Source of the DNA: Glaciecola sp. 33A
Lineage (GTDB): Bacteria > Pseudomonadota > Gammaproteobacteria > Enterobacterales > Alteromonadaceae
Direction: 5' to 3'
NCBI RefSeq assembly: GCF_002836745.1
Contig: NZ_PJAR01000024.1
Location: 99,174-163,173 of the forward strand
DNA: 64,000 nt
Numbering within the stretch: position 1 is the first letter of the stretch; the number at the start of each line of letters is the position of its first letter. Made by a program: the position numbers and the translations under genes. The notes beneath the pieces were generated by a model. The model was not told where the DNA came from and made no database searches. It saw nothing but the letters and a program-made list of their open reading frames with translations. Shown one piece after another: positions 1 to 8,999 of the stretch.

Positions 1-4
1 GCAC

Positions 5-598
5 TTAACTATTTTCCTTCATCCACTTTTGTAATAACAGCAATGCGGCTATGCATCTGGCTTCGACAAAGTCGTCTCTTGCGAGCAATTCATCAGCTTT
101 TGATACCGGCCATTCGATAACCTCTAGAGGCTCAGGTTCATCGCCTTCTAATGATTGCGGTGTTAGGTTTTCAGCAACCAGAATATGCATCTTCGCATCA
201 AAAAATGTCGGCGCCATGTGCACTGTGTGCAAGGCATGTAATTTGCTGGCCTTGTATCCGACTTCTTCTTGTAACTCTCGATTAGCTGCTTGTTCTGGGG
301 TTTCGCCTGGGTCAATTAGGCCCTTAGGAAAACCAAGTTGATAGGAATGCGTACCGCAGGCATACTCTCGAATGAGCAGCATGGTATCAGCATCTTTTAA
401 TGGCACAATCATAACTGCCCCGCGCCCACCGCCGACCATTCTCTCAAACTCGCGTGTTGCGCCGTTACTAAATTCAAGGTCGAGCTTTTCTACTTTGAAA
501 AACTTAGATTTAGCAACTATTTCGGTCTTATGAATTGTAGGTAACTCTTTTTTATTGTCTATTTTACTCACTCCGAATTCACGATAAACTATGCTCAC
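5..598 (-). CDS. nudE: ADP compounds hydrolase NudE (Nudix family)
   Basis: The 197-residue protein carries a complete Nudix box from about residue 93 to 114 (G-LIDPGE ... RELQEEVG), which binds the catalytic magnesium. Members of this family next to yrfG hydrolyse ADP-ribose, NADH and related ADP compounds. Length is close to E. coli NudE (about 186). The stop codon lies at the very edge of the window, so the gene is complete. It is divergent from yrfG, as in enterobacteria. The assignment rests on the Nudix box, the length and this conserved neighbour. Confidence 0.9.
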   Translation of the reverse strand: MSIVYREFGVSKIDNKKELPTIHKTEIVAKSKFFKVEKLDLEFSNGATREFERMVGGGRGAVMIVPLKDADTMLLIREYACGTHSYQLGFPKGLIDPGETPEQAANRELQEEVGYKASKLHALHTVHMAPTFFDAKMHILVAENLTPQSLEGDEPEPLEVIEWPVSKADELLARDDFVEARCIAALLLLQKWMKENS

Positions 599-639
599 AT
601 TAATACCCTATAATGCTACATTATCACAAGGAAATTCGC

Positions 640-1305
640 TTGGCACTCTTACCTTGGCATAACATACAAACTGTTTTATTAGATATGGACGGCACATTGC
701 TCGATTTGCATTTTGATAACCAGTTTTGGCTTGAACATATTCCGCAAAAGTTAGCTCTTAAACACGGTAAAAGTTTACAACAATGCAGGCAAGAAATGCG
801 CGATTCCTGTGCCAAAGTACAAGGTCAAATACAGTGGTACTGCCTCGACTATTGGGCCGAGCAATTGGACTTAGATATCGTTGAGGCGAAGCATGAAATA
901 GCCCATTTAATTCGTCTTCGTCCCGATACACTGCCGTTTTTAGATGCATTAAGAGCAAACAAGAAGAAAGTGGTGTTGGTCACGAATGCGCACCCCGGAA
1001 GTTTGTCGTTAAAAGTAGAAAAGACACAATTGGATGAGCATATCGATGAGCTTATTTCGACGCATCAGTTTGGTGTGACTAAAGAGTCCCAATTGTTATG
1101 GCAGCAACTCCAAGTCCACCTAAATTTTGATCCAGCAAAAACCTTATTTGTAGACGACAGCCAAGTGATACTAGATGCAGCAAAAGAGTACGGTATTGCC
1201 TACACTCTTGGGATCACCAATCCTGATAGCAAAATGCCAGAAAACAAGTTACATGGGCATGTTACGACGAACGACTATTTGCGTTTGTTGGACGATATTA
1301 TTTAA
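640..1305 (+). CDS. yrfG: GMP/IMP nucleotidase YrfG, HAD superfamily
   Basis: A HAD hydrolase with motif I LLDMDGTLLD near the N terminus, motif II in VLVTNAH and motif IV in FVDDSQ. It matches YrfG, which dephosphorylates GMP and IMP. The reading frame is open from an ATG at 613, but that codon has no ribosome site and overlaps a TATAAT-like sequence at 610-615. A TTG at 640 has AAGGA seven bases upstream and gives the usual length, so I prefer it. It is transcribed away from nudE. Confidence 0.85.
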   Translation: MALLPWHNIQTVLLDMDGTLLDLHFDNQFWLEHIPQKLALKHGKSLQQCRQEMRDSCAKVQGQIQWYCLDYWAEQLDLDIVEAKHEIAHLIRLRPDTLPFLDALRANKKKVVLVTNAHPGSLSLKVEKTQLDEHIDELISTHQFGVTKESQLLWQQLQVHLNFDPAKTLFVDDSQVILDAAKEYGIAYTLGITNPDSKMPENKLHGHVTTNDYLRLLDDII

Positions 1306-1360
1306 GCCACAGCAACAGTCATTTATCGAGTATTGCAAATTTAGGAAGTAATAAAGTATT

Positions 1361-1885
1361 GTGAAAATTATCATTGCGTCTAAAAATCCGGTTAAAATTG
1401 AAGCGGCCCGAAAGAGTTTTTGTATGGCGTATGCTAATGATGAAATTGAAGTCATTGCGGTCGATGCGCCTTCCTTAGTCAGTGATCAACCAATGAGTAC
1501 TCAAGAAACTCGGGATGGCGCTGTCAATCGAGTGAAGTATTGCCAACAAAGCCATGAGGCAGATTATTACGTGAGTTATGAAGGTGGTGTGGATATTTTA
1601 GATGATATCCCTAGTACCTTTGCTGTGGTCTGTATTGCTAATTCAAAAAAGCTGCAGACTGGCAGAACGGCATCACTGCCGTTGCCTAATCAAATATATC
1701 AAAAGCTTAAAATGGGCGAAGAGCTTGGCCCAGCAATGGACAATATGTTCAATACCGTCAATATTAAGCAAAAAGGTGGTGCCATTGGCCAACTAACCAA
1801 TGGACTAGAGACGCGAGAAAGTATCTATGTGAGCGCGACATTATTGACCCTAAGTGCGTTCTTTTACCCTAAACTGTTTGTTTAA
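1361..1885 (+). CDS. yjjX: Inosine/xanthosine triphosphatase YjjX
   Basis: This 174-residue protein begins with KIIIASKNPVKIEAA, the phosphate-binding start typical of the YjjX/Maf-like ITPase fold, and contains the family segment YYVSYEGGVD. The family removes ITP and XTP from the nucleotide pool so that deaminated purines are not incorporated into nucleic acids. It starts with GTG and ends 73 bases before the convergent gspN. It is probably cotranscribed with yrfG, which ends 55 bases upstream. Confidence 0.85.
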   Translation: MKIIIASKNPVKIEAARKSFCMAYANDEIEVIAVDAPSLVSDQPMSTQETRDGAVNRVKYCQQSHEADYYVSYEGGVDILDDIPSTFAVVCIANSKKLQTGRTASLPLPNQIYQKLKMGEELGPAMDNMFNTVNIKQKGGAIGQLTNGLETRESIYVSATLLTLSAFFYPKLFV

Positions 1886-1958
1886 TGATGCCAAACGGGC
1901 CATTAAAAAAGCAGGACCGTTGACTACTGCGCGCTAATATTGAGTGTCATGAGGCCGC

Positions 1959-2726
1959 TTATAAGTCGATTTTACGAAACCCTTGATTATCTGCTGCTCC
2001 GAAAAAGTTAGCTGCTTGATGGACTTCTCTTGGCATATCATCTGAGGGCTTAAAACGCCCGTTAATTTTGTATTTTCCAGAAACAGACAATAATACCGTG
2101 GCATCAAGGTTTAATTTGTTCTGTGGCACCACTTGTATTGCAAATTGGTCGCCTTCACAGGCAAGATTTGCATCGAAGTTCCCGAAATCAATCACGCCCG
2201 TAGGACCACTAACCGTGCCTTTTAACCAACTTCCTTTGCCAGTTAAGTTGACGCATGCATTGTCAAATTCAAATTCTTTTATATCAACTCTAAAACGGCC
2301 GTCGGCTGTCACGGGAACGGGTAGTTGTACCTGCGCCATTACGCTACGTGCAGGTAAAAATACTTTTAAGTCGTGTGCGCTTATATTTTTTGGATTAAAC
2401 AGCGACGCACTAATGTTGCCCCTCACATACGCCTGATCGCTCTCTCTAATTTTGCCGCCTTTAAGGTCAATGTTTGCTTGACCAAGGAATAAAAACCAAG
2501 GCGATAACTCCCAGGTTACGTTATTCATAACAATGCCTTGAGTAATAATCTGGTCTACTTTACCGGCCCACAATGTCCCTTCAACCTTACCTAATGCGAC
2601 AGGTAATGTGGGATTATTAGCTTGCACGTAGTTAACTATGTGAATGGCTGGGATATAAGCGATGAGTAAAATTACATATGACAAAATAGCTAATAAGATC
2701 CACTTCCAAGACTTCATTTCGATCAT
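1959..2726 (-). CDS. gspN: Type II secretion system protein GspN
   Basis: The last gene of the gsp operon encodes 255 residues with one N-terminal membrane anchor (about residues 8-28) and a beta-rich periplasmic part. Its order directly after gspM identifies it as GspN, a minor and often dispensable component of the secretion apparatus. The start codon abuts the gspM stop with no gap, which suggests translational coupling. Sequence motifs are weak in this family, so the call depends on position as well as on the single-anchor layout. Confidence 0.85.
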   Translation of the reverse strand: MIEMKSWKWILLAILSYVILLIAYIPAIHIVNYVQANNPTLPVALGKVEGTLWAGKVDQIITQGIVMNNVTWELSPWFLFLGQANIDLKGGKIRESDQAYVRGNISASLFNPKNISAHDLKVFLPARSVMAQVQLPVPVTADGRFRVDIKEFEFDNACVNLTGKGSWLKGTVSGPTGVIDFGNFDANLACEGDQFAIQVVPQNKLNLDATVLLSVSGKYKINGRFKPSDDMPREVHQAANFFGAADNQGFRKIDL

Positions 2727-3203
2727 TTAACGACTTCCTAATTGCAGGCGACGAACTTGCACGTAGCCTGCATTGTTTGTTTCGATTATGTCGGATTGAA
2801 TCACAACAACGCCACGGCGCTCAATCAAATCGAGCCAGGTAACGAGGTCGGAAAATAACACGTCATCAATACTAATTTGCAGGTTGTCACCGACCGGTTG
2901 CATGCGAGCGACCTGTATGTTGCTCGTGCGAGTGGTTTGATTAACTAGTTGTGTAAGTGAACCTGTAAAGCTTGCACCAGAAGCTGACTGTCTTAATTTG
3001 GCAGCTCTAACAGCCTGTTCATCTACCCAAGAAGCAAACGCAGTTTGACTTTCAAGCAAGCTTTTTTGCTGAGCCAACGTGTTGTTCAGTGGCGTCCATA
3101 ATGCGAAATAGAAAATCACGACGGCGGAAACTATGACAGCCAAGCTAACCATTTTTTGTTCACGCTCCGAGAGCGCATAAAACCATCCAAAATACGTTTT
3201 CAT
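2727..3203 (-). CDS. gspM: Type II secretion system protein GspM
   Basis: A 158-residue bitopic inner-membrane protein. A short cytoplasmic N terminus containing LSEREQKMV leads into one transmembrane helix (about residues 19-40) and a periplasmic ferredoxin-like domain. GspM binds GspL in the inner-membrane platform. It is separated from gspL by 112 bases, unusually wide for this otherwise overlapping operon. Confidence 0.9.
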   Translation of the reverse strand: MKTYFGWFYALSEREQKMVSLAVIVSAVVIFYFALWTPLNNTLAQQKSLLESQTAFASWVDEQAVRAAKLRQSASGASFTGSLTQLVNQTTRTSNIQVARMQPVGDNLQISIDDVLFSDLVTWLDLIERRGVVVIQSDIIETNNAGYVQVRRLQLGSR

Positions 3204-3315
3204 ATTTTTACCTTAGTGGCATTCCTTAATCGATTTCCTCAAGAGCTTTTTTCAAGCGCTTTTTTCAAGGGCTTTTCTCAAGAGTTTGGCTTTACGGTTG
3301 TCATTGACAGCAGCT
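3204..3315. repeat. gspL-gspM spacer with short tandem repeats
   Basis: This is the only real gap inside the gsp operon. About 3238-3285 holds four imperfect copies of a TCAAGNGCTTTT unit read on the plus strand. I see no gene here. The repeats could form secondary structure in the gsp mRNA or be simple slippage products. Confidence 0.5.
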
Positions 3316-4563
3316 TTAGCCTTTGATGATAATTGTTCCGACCACTTGGTCGCCTTTATTATTAATTGCGCCTTGGTCAACCTCAAATCCTAAGGCTTGA
3401 ACTTCACGGCGAAATTTTTCGAGAGATTCAAAGTTACTGGCAACCGATTGCATGCGCAACTCTGTGCGCGTAGCATCGTAACGAATCGACTGTGGTGTAA
3501 CACCGGTACTGGCAAAAGATGGGCTCATTTGAGTGAGCATCACTAACATTGAGATGCCGCCACCACCTTGTTCAAGACTCGCCATTTGATTTCTAATCGC
3601 AACTTCTTTATTTCTTGATTTGGGTAAGTCAGGAAAGCCTTGGTTAATACTGGTTTGTAACCTCGTTTCAATACTTTGGCGCTGGCTTTTAATTGAGTTT
3701 AATTCAACCGTTTTACTGACTAAGTTGACACACAATGCGACGCCAGCAAGCACGGCAGCAAGGCGCCATTTGTCCCACTGGGCTGTGGTTTTTCGTTTAA
3801 GCGCGAAGTCACCTTGTAGTAAATTAAAATTAGCGTCTAAAGCACCGTCCAGCAGTAGCTGCATCGGCAGCTTATCGTAGTTTGCTGTTAGTGTTGGAGC
3901 GTCGGTTTTAGCCTCATCAGCGGCATCGGTTTGTACAAAAAGTCCTTCTAAATACTCAATCTGTTGTTGCTCTGAATAAGTTAGCACTGATTGTGGCTTG
4001 GTTTTTAATTGTTTTTCTAAAAGCATCAAGGTCCAACTTTTTTCGCCTTGATATCCTGCCCATTCGCCGGCTCTAACGATGAATGCAGATTGCTCATGGC
4101 GACCTAAACTTAACACGCTAATGGTGTTTTCCGAATAAGGCAGAGCGAGTGTATCTGGAACAAGTAAATCGCAATATAAGTCAGCTTGCTTTAATGCGTC
4201 TTGCCAAAACTCAAGTTGTTCACGCAAAACCACAGCTACCTGCTGCGAATCACCGATGCGTTTGCCGAATGCAAAAAATGACTTTGCGATGTCTGACGCA
4301 ACTTCGTCTTCCAACATGAAAGGGATCGCGTTTAGCACTTTTCGATTAGCTCTAGCGGGTAATTGCACTGTTTTTAATACCACATCACAACCAGGCACAA
4401 TACATACCACTTCAGCATTAGGTGCGCGTTCCCTTAATTGTGCTAAACCGTCAATATCAGGCAGTTCACCTGATGCAATGATTTCTTTTTCAGTGTCAGA
4501 CCATACCAGCCAGTGAACAGGATCGTGGGGTGTTGAACCCAAGCGGATCGCTAGTTTTTCCAT
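3316..4563 (-). CDS. gspL: Type II secretion system protein GspL
   Basis: A 415-residue protein with an actin-like cytoplasmic domain over roughly the first 250 residues, one transmembrane helix near residues 268-286 and a periplasmic ferredoxin-like C-terminal domain. GspL recruits the ATPase GspE to the inner membrane and pairs with GspM. Its start overlaps the last base of the gspK stop codon, so the two are translationally coupled. Confidence 0.9.
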   Translation of the reverse strand: MEKLAIRLGSTPHDPVHWLVWSDTEKEIIASGELPDIDGLAQLRERAPNAEVVCIVPGCDVVLKTVQLPARANRKVLNAIPFMLEDEVASDIAKSFFAFGKRIGDSQQVAVVLREQLEFWQDALKQADLYCDLLVPDTLALPYSENTISVLSLGRHEQSAFIVRAGEWAGYQGEKSWTLMLLEKQLKTKPQSVLTYSEQQQIEYLEGLFVQTDAADEAKTDAPTLTANYDKLPMQLLLDGALDANFNLLQGDFALKRKTTAQWDKWRLAAVLAGVALCVNLVSKTVELNSIKSQRQSIETRLQTSINQGFPDLPKSRNKEVAIRNQMASLEQGGGGISMLVMLTQMSPSFASTGVTPQSIRYDATRTELRMQSVASNFESLEKFRREVQALGFEVDQGAINNKGDQVVGTIIIKG

Positions 4564-5606
4564 TAATTAATACCTCCAAATTCTCTACTTATCACGCTAA
4601 CACTTGCACTTTCACTATCAAGTTTAAAAATACTGGTCATTTTGAACGTCGCATTATTGTAACGGGTTTTAGTCAATAGCATGAAATAATTTGTTTTTAA
4701 AACGAACCACTTTTTCTGCTCATCAGTTAATTGTTTGGCCATAATTTCTGGTTCAGAAAAAAAGTCGTTGGTATCTGCAAATCCATCCAGTGGACGTGAT
4801 GCTACAATGCGTTTTGCAGCATCCACCGTAATATTCAAGATGGCGCCAAGCACATGCGCATTTTCTTCTGTTACGGTATTGATATTAATTTCCATGATAT
4901 TAAATTCTAAATCAGGGATAACACAGACATGTGGCAGTAAATTACGCAGATCACTCATTTCTATGCCATTAATTAAACGTAATTCCGATTTATTCGTCAT
5001 CAATGCATTTGCTGCAACATAGGGGAAGCGCAATGACTCATACTCAGCGTCCTCAGCGCCATAACCGGTAATATCGCTGTCGGCGTCAAGCCAATCAATG
5101 AGCGAATCACGCACCGTGTCAGCGGTAAATGAGTCAACATCTTCAATGCTTAAAAGCATAAGGTTAAAAAAGACTTGAGCAGAGCCGTTAGCTGCTTTGT
5201 TTGGGTCTTGCGGTTCCTGAGGTTGAGGGAGGCTCAATGTGTTTAAATTAAAACAAGACTGCAGGTCAACTAATTCAGCTTGAATGCCACCACCGTCAAT
5301 TGGGTACTCAAATACTTGCGCCCAAGGCTGACCTAAATTCATACTATCAGGCGACAAGGTCATGAGTTGGTTTAACGATTTTTCAGCAAATTGCTCGGCG
5401 CCAACGGCATACCAATAGGCTTGATTGTTGTCCTTGATGTTTACTGTTCTGGCTATGTTGAGCTGCAATCGCGCCATCATTTCGGTGGCTAGGACGCTCA
5501 CAATAGCGACAATAAGCAAAATAACCAGAAGGGCAATACCGCGTTGTGAGCTAGCTTGCAGGTTTGATACATACTTGCGCTGAACGTTGACTCGATTTAG
5601 TTTCAT
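4563..5606 (-). CDS. gspK: Type II secretion minor pseudopilin GspK
   Basis: A 347-residue protein with the type IV pilin-like N terminus QRGIALLVILLIVAIVS. As is typical of GspK it lacks the glutamate at position +5 of the mature pseudopilin. The large insert with helix-hairpin-helix features around residues 235-290 is also typical. With GspI and GspJ it forms the tip that starts the pseudopilus. It overlaps gspJ by four bases. Confidence 0.92.
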   Translation of the reverse strand: MKLNRVNVQRKYVSNLQASSQRGIALLVILLIVAIVSVLATEMMARLQLNIARTVNIKDNNQAYWYAVGAEQFAEKSLNQLMTLSPDSMNLGQPWAQVFEYPIDGGGIQAELVDLQSCFNLNTLSLPQPQEPQDPNKAANGSAQVFFNLMLLSIEDVDSFTADTVRDSLIDWLDADSDITGYGAEDAEYESLRFPYVAANALMTNKSELRLINGIEMSDLRNLLPHVCVIPDLEFNIMEININTVTEENAHVLGAILNITVDAAKRIVASRPLDGFADTNDFFSEPEIMAKQLTDEQKKWFVLKTNYFMLLTKTRYNNATFKMTSIFKLDSESASVSVISREFGGIN

Positions 5607-6235
5607 CGACGCACCTTAAATTCGCGCCGAATTTCGCCATACACTTCCGATTTAATAACAATGGCCACTGCAATAGGGAGTTCATCAACTGACTTCGCTT
5701 CTTCCCATTCAAATGATTTTTTATCAAATTTTTCTAAAAATTCGAAGCTTACTGACTCAATGCCTTCGAGCAAAACCCGTACTTTGGGTTCAAAACCAAT
5801 CGCATTATCAACATAAGTCGAATATAAACGCTGTAGCTCTTTATTCTGAGTTCTGTAGGCGACAGATTGCAATGTGCTCCGACGTAACGTTAATTGTGGA
5901 TTATGCCAACCTGAACGTACAAATCCTAAACCGTCGCTTTCACTTTCAAAAGCGAACTTACCGGCAAATACTAAGGTGTCTGATACTTCGCCTTCTAGCC
6001 TGGTTTTACGCGGCACCATTTGTAAAAAATCGCGCTCAATAATCAGCATGGCTCGTTGCATTGTCTGCAGCGATTGCATGCGTTGGTCTGATAAGTCGTT
6101 TTTAGCCGAAACTGCGGTCAACATAGCAACGGAACCTACCGCAATCAACGCAAAAATAGCCATCGCAACAAGAATTTCAATCAGCGTAAAACCCGATTGC
6201 TTAGTATTTATTGGGTGTTTATTGAGTCTACCCAT
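5603..6235 (-). CDS. gspJ: Type II secretion minor pseudopilin GspJ
   Basis: A 210-residue prepilin-like protein. The leader ends in QSG followed by FTLIEILVAMAIFALIAVG, the site cleaved and methylated by the prepilin peptidase. GspJ is part of the pseudopilus tip complex. It overlaps gspK by four bases and gspI by eight, consistent with tight translational coupling. No prepilin peptidase gene is present in this window. Confidence 0.92.
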   Translation of the reverse strand: MGRLNKHPINTKQSGFTLIEILVAMAIFALIAVGSVAMLTAVSAKNDLSDQRMQSLQTMQRAMLIIERDFLQMVPRKTRLEGEVSDTLVFAGKFAFESESDGLGFVRSGWHNPQLTLRRSTLQSVAYRTQNKELQRLYSTYVDNAIGFEPKVRVLLEGIESVSFEFLEKFDKKSFEWEEAKSVDELPIAVAIVIKSEVYGEIRREFKVRR

Positions 6236-6644
6236 TAGACTTCGCTACATAGGTCGTGACTGAAAGAATAGTGCCTTTATATTCAGGGTCGTTGCCCACA
6301 GAGATAATAATCGCCTTGAGGTTTTCGTCGGTAGTAGCTTGCACTTCTTGTTTCCAATACCAAGTTCGGTCCAGCATGTCGACGCTGCCACGTTCATTAT
6401 TTTTTGGTGGCCATGTGTTTTCAGACTGTAATGTCGCGCGTGTCAGTTGATTGTTCGCTACCCAAGTAGCAAAGGTCATTTCCTCGAGCTTGCCGACAGA
6501 ATTGATGTGCTCAGTCGTGGTTTTAATAATAGCGGCGCCAGCAACGGCAAAAATAAACATAGCGACCATGACTTCGAGTAGCGTAAAACCAGCTTGCTGA
6601 GGCTCAAAATAAACACCTTTTGCACAGGTCAATGCTTTACTCAT
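6228..6644 (-). CDS. gspI: Type II secretion minor pseudopilin GspI
   Basis: A 138-residue prepilin-like protein with the cleavage motif QQAG/FTLLEVMVAMFIFA near residue 18. GspI nucleates the pseudopilus tip with GspJ and GspK. Size matches the family. The start overlaps the stop of gspH by four bases. The leader before the cleavage site is fairly long but still has the needed glycine at -1 and glutamate at +5. Confidence 0.92.
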   Translation of the reverse strand: MSKALTCAKGVYFEPQQAGFTLLEVMVAMFIFAVAGAAIIKTTTEHINSVGKLEEMTFATWVANNQLTRATLQSENTWPPKNNERGSVDMLDRTWYWKQEVQATTDENLKAIIISVGNDPEYKGTILSVTTYVAKSNG

Positions 6645-7252
6645 TGCTGCATGTCCTCTGGCACGATACGTTCTATTGGGGTCACTTCTTTGGCTCGTAA
6701 TGTAAAGGTAATAGGGTCCTCATTGCTGAATGTGTCTTCAAACGTAATTGTTAATTCAAATGGAGTAAGGTCACCACTTGAAAGCAAAAATAGTTGCGGT
6801 GGCGGCGGCACAATGTCCTCCTCATTGCCTATTTCAACACCGTCGTCACTGACGCTTAATTCTTCGTCAAATAGGCTACGGTCAAATAGTTGCTCTTCTT
6901 GCTGCCATGGTAAGTCGTCGAGGAAGAGCTGAAGTGTCATGTCCTCGGGCAATTGATAGCTTTCAAACAGTTTTTGCCCGGCTAACTCTACCCAATCGTC
7001 ATCATCGTCGAGGGCAACATAGGTATAGGTGCTTTCTTCTTCATCGATACGAATGCCCAGTTGAACCTGATTCAATATGGCGTAGTCACTGGCCATATCA
7101 AATACGACTTGAAAGCGTTTTGCTTGTTGGTTGACCTTGTCGTAGTTGTTGGTGCCAAGAGCGGTGTAGGAAACAACAGAGATCATTAGACCCATCAGTG
7201 CGAGTACGAGCATTATTTCGATGAGTGTAAAACCTGTTTGCTGCTTGCGCAC
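6641..7252 (-). CDS. gspH: Type II secretion minor pseudopilin GspH
   Basis: The frame is open upstream into gspG, but a GTG at 7252 with GAGGG a few bases before it gives a proper prepilin leader, VRKQQTG/FTLIEIMLVLAL, so I chose that start (203 residues). GspH is the minor pseudopilin next to the tip. This version carries a very acidic middle, with runs such as DDDDDW and several EE/DE pairs, and a short polyproline stretch near residue 160. Confidence 0.88.
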   Translation of the reverse strand: MRKQQTGFTLIEIMLVLALMGLMISVVSYTALGTNNYDKVNQQAKRFQVVFDMASDYAILNQVQLGIRIDEEESTYTYVALDDDDDWVELAGQKLFESYQLPEDMTLQLFLDDLPWQQEEQLFDRSLFDEELSVSDDGVEIGNEEDIVPPPPQLFLLSSGDLTPFELTITFEDTFSNEDPITFTLRAKEVTPIERIVPEDMQQ

Positions 7253-7283
7253 GTTATCCCTCGCTTTTATTAAGTCGATTTTT

Positions 7284-7772
7284 TTACTGAAGATAATCGT
7301 TGATATTCCAAGTACCAATATCATCGTCGGTACCTTCTTCCATATCGGGTCCAAAAGAATAGATGTCAACGATATCGATTTCGCCGGGGCTAAGTAGTTG
7401 ATACGGATTCCCCCAAGGGTCAAGCGGTAGACGTTTGATAAAGCCTTCGTTTGGGTAATTTCTTGGAATAGGTTCAATGGTAGGCATGGTTACCAACGCT
7501 TCTAATCCTTGTTCTGTGGTCGGAAAACGATTGGTGCGTAGCTTAAACATTTCCAGTTGACCTTCGAGCGTTTGAATATCAACAGCCGCCTTTTTGATCT
7601 GAGCTGTGCCTTGGTTTTCGAAAATCTGTGGTGCCACAAATGCAGCCATCATACCGATAATAAAAAGTACCACCATAATTTCGATTAAGGTAAAACCCAA
7701 CTCATGCTTTGTGCCGTTGCGAGTTGCCTGTTTGCGTCCATTTAACGCCATTACATGTGTCTGATTACTCAT
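7284..7772 (-). CDS. gspG: Type II secretion major pseudopilin GspG
   Basis: The 162-residue major pseudopilin has the motif LG/FTLIEIMVVLFIIGMM and the conserved C-terminal calcium-binding half with DPWGNPYQ and SFGPD. GspG polymerises into the piston that pushes substrates through the secretin. AGAGGTAA lies just upstream of the ATG at 7772, which supports this start although it makes the leader about 25 residues long. It lies 11 bases after gspF. Confidence 0.95.
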   Translation of the reverse strand: MSNQTHVMALNGRKQATRNGTKHELGFTLIEIMVVLFIIGMMAAFVAPQIFENQGTAQIKKAAVDIQTLEGQLEMFKLRTNRFPTTEQGLEALVTMPTIEPIPRNYPNEGFIKRLPLDPWGNPYQLLSPGEIDIVDIYSFGPDMEEGTDDDIGTWNINDYLQ

Positions 7773-7783
7773 AAAATTACCTC

Positions 7784-8998
7784 TTAGACTAAACTGTTTA
7801 ATGCCAATATAGGCATTAGAATTGCCATTACTATAAATAGTACAACACCGGCCATAACGACAATCAGCACGGGCTCGAATATTTTCAGAGAGATGCTCAC
7901 GGTCGACTCAAACTCTCTATCTTGGTTGTCGGCGGCTCTCGCTAACATTTGTTGTAACTCGCCAGAACGCTCACCGGATGCAATCATATGCATCATCATC
8001 GGTGGAAAAATTTTGGCGTGGTCTAACGCGTTTCTTAAGCTCGATCCTTCTTTTACCTTTGAGGCTGCTTCTTTGACTGCGCCTTTGAGGTGGAGGTTTT
8101 CTAACACATTGCCTGCAATGCGCATTGATTCTAATAAAGGCACAGCACTGGCGGTTAAAATGCTCAATGTGCGAGCAAACCTTGCTGTGTTGGTGCTCCT
8201 TGTCAAACGACCAACGAAGGGCATACGCAATAATTTCTTATCATATTTTAATCGTATGCGAGGAATCGTTAACAGTTTTGCTACTAAAAATATAATTAGG
8301 ACAAGCAAAATAGCCGCATAAATTCCGTAGTTTTGCACCCCGTTACTGATGGTAATAAGAATGTTGGTGATGGTGGGTAACTCTTGTCCCATTTGGTCAA
8401 ACTGGCCAACAATAGTAGGGACGACTTGCACTAACAACATAATCACAACGGCAACAGCAACAGTCATCATTATTAAGGGGTAGACCAAGGCTTGAATAAT
8501 CTGATTACGCGTTTTTTCTCTGTTTTCAGTGTATTCAGCGAGTCGGTTTAGTACCGTGTCCAAGTGTCCAGACTTTTCACCCGCGGCGACCATGGCGCGA
8601 AATAGGTTATCAAAAACATAAGGAAATTCAGATAATGCTTCGGCAAATCCGTGGCCTTCGACCACTTTGCTGCGCACCGCCATCATCATGTTTTTATGAC
8701 GTGGTTTTTCGCACTGCTCAGCAACGGCGAGTAAGGCTTCTTCAATGGGCAAAGCTGACTCAATCAACGTCGCCATTTGACGTGTTAATAGGGCCAGTTC
8801 ACTGGCCGAAATCTTAGCTTTAAATAATGAGAAGGAGGCCTGATTCTTCTTCTCTTGCTCAGCAACCTGCTCAACTTCAAGTGGAATAAAACCCTGCTCA
8901 CGAATTTGTTGGCGGATTTGGCGGGCGTTATCGCCTTCCAATACACCGTTTTTGGATTTTCCATTGGCATCCATGGCCTTATATGCAAAGGCTGCCAT
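7784..8998 (-). CDS. gspF: Type II secretion inner-membrane platform protein GspF
   Basis: A 404-residue polytopic inner-membrane protein with two homologous T2SSF domains (about residues 70-190 and 270-395) and three membrane segments. It contains the family motifs LLTRQMATLIE and GEKSGHL/GERSGEL. GspF is the platform core that couples ATP hydrolysis by GspE to pseudopilus growth. It starts one base after the gspE stop. Confidence 0.95.
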   Translation of the reverse strand: MAAFAYKAMDANGKSKNGVLEGDNARQIRQQIREQGFIPLEVEQVAEQEKKNQASFSLFKAKISASELALLTRQMATLIESALPIEEALLAVAEQCEKPRHKNMMMAVRSKVVEGHGFAEALSEFPYVFDNLFRAMVAAGEKSGHLDTVLNRLAEYTENREKTRNQIIQALVYPLIMMTVAVAVVIMLLVQVVPTIVGQFDQMGQELPTITNILITISNGVQNYGIYAAILLVLIIFLVAKLLTIPRIRLKYDKKLLRMPFVGRLTRSTNTARFARTLSILTASAVPLLESMRIAGNVLENLHLKGAVKEAASKVKEGSSLRNALDHAKIFPPMMMHMIASGERSGELQQMLARAADNQDREFESTVSISLKIFEPVLIVVMAGVVLFIVMAILMPILALNSLV

Positions 8999-8999
8999 A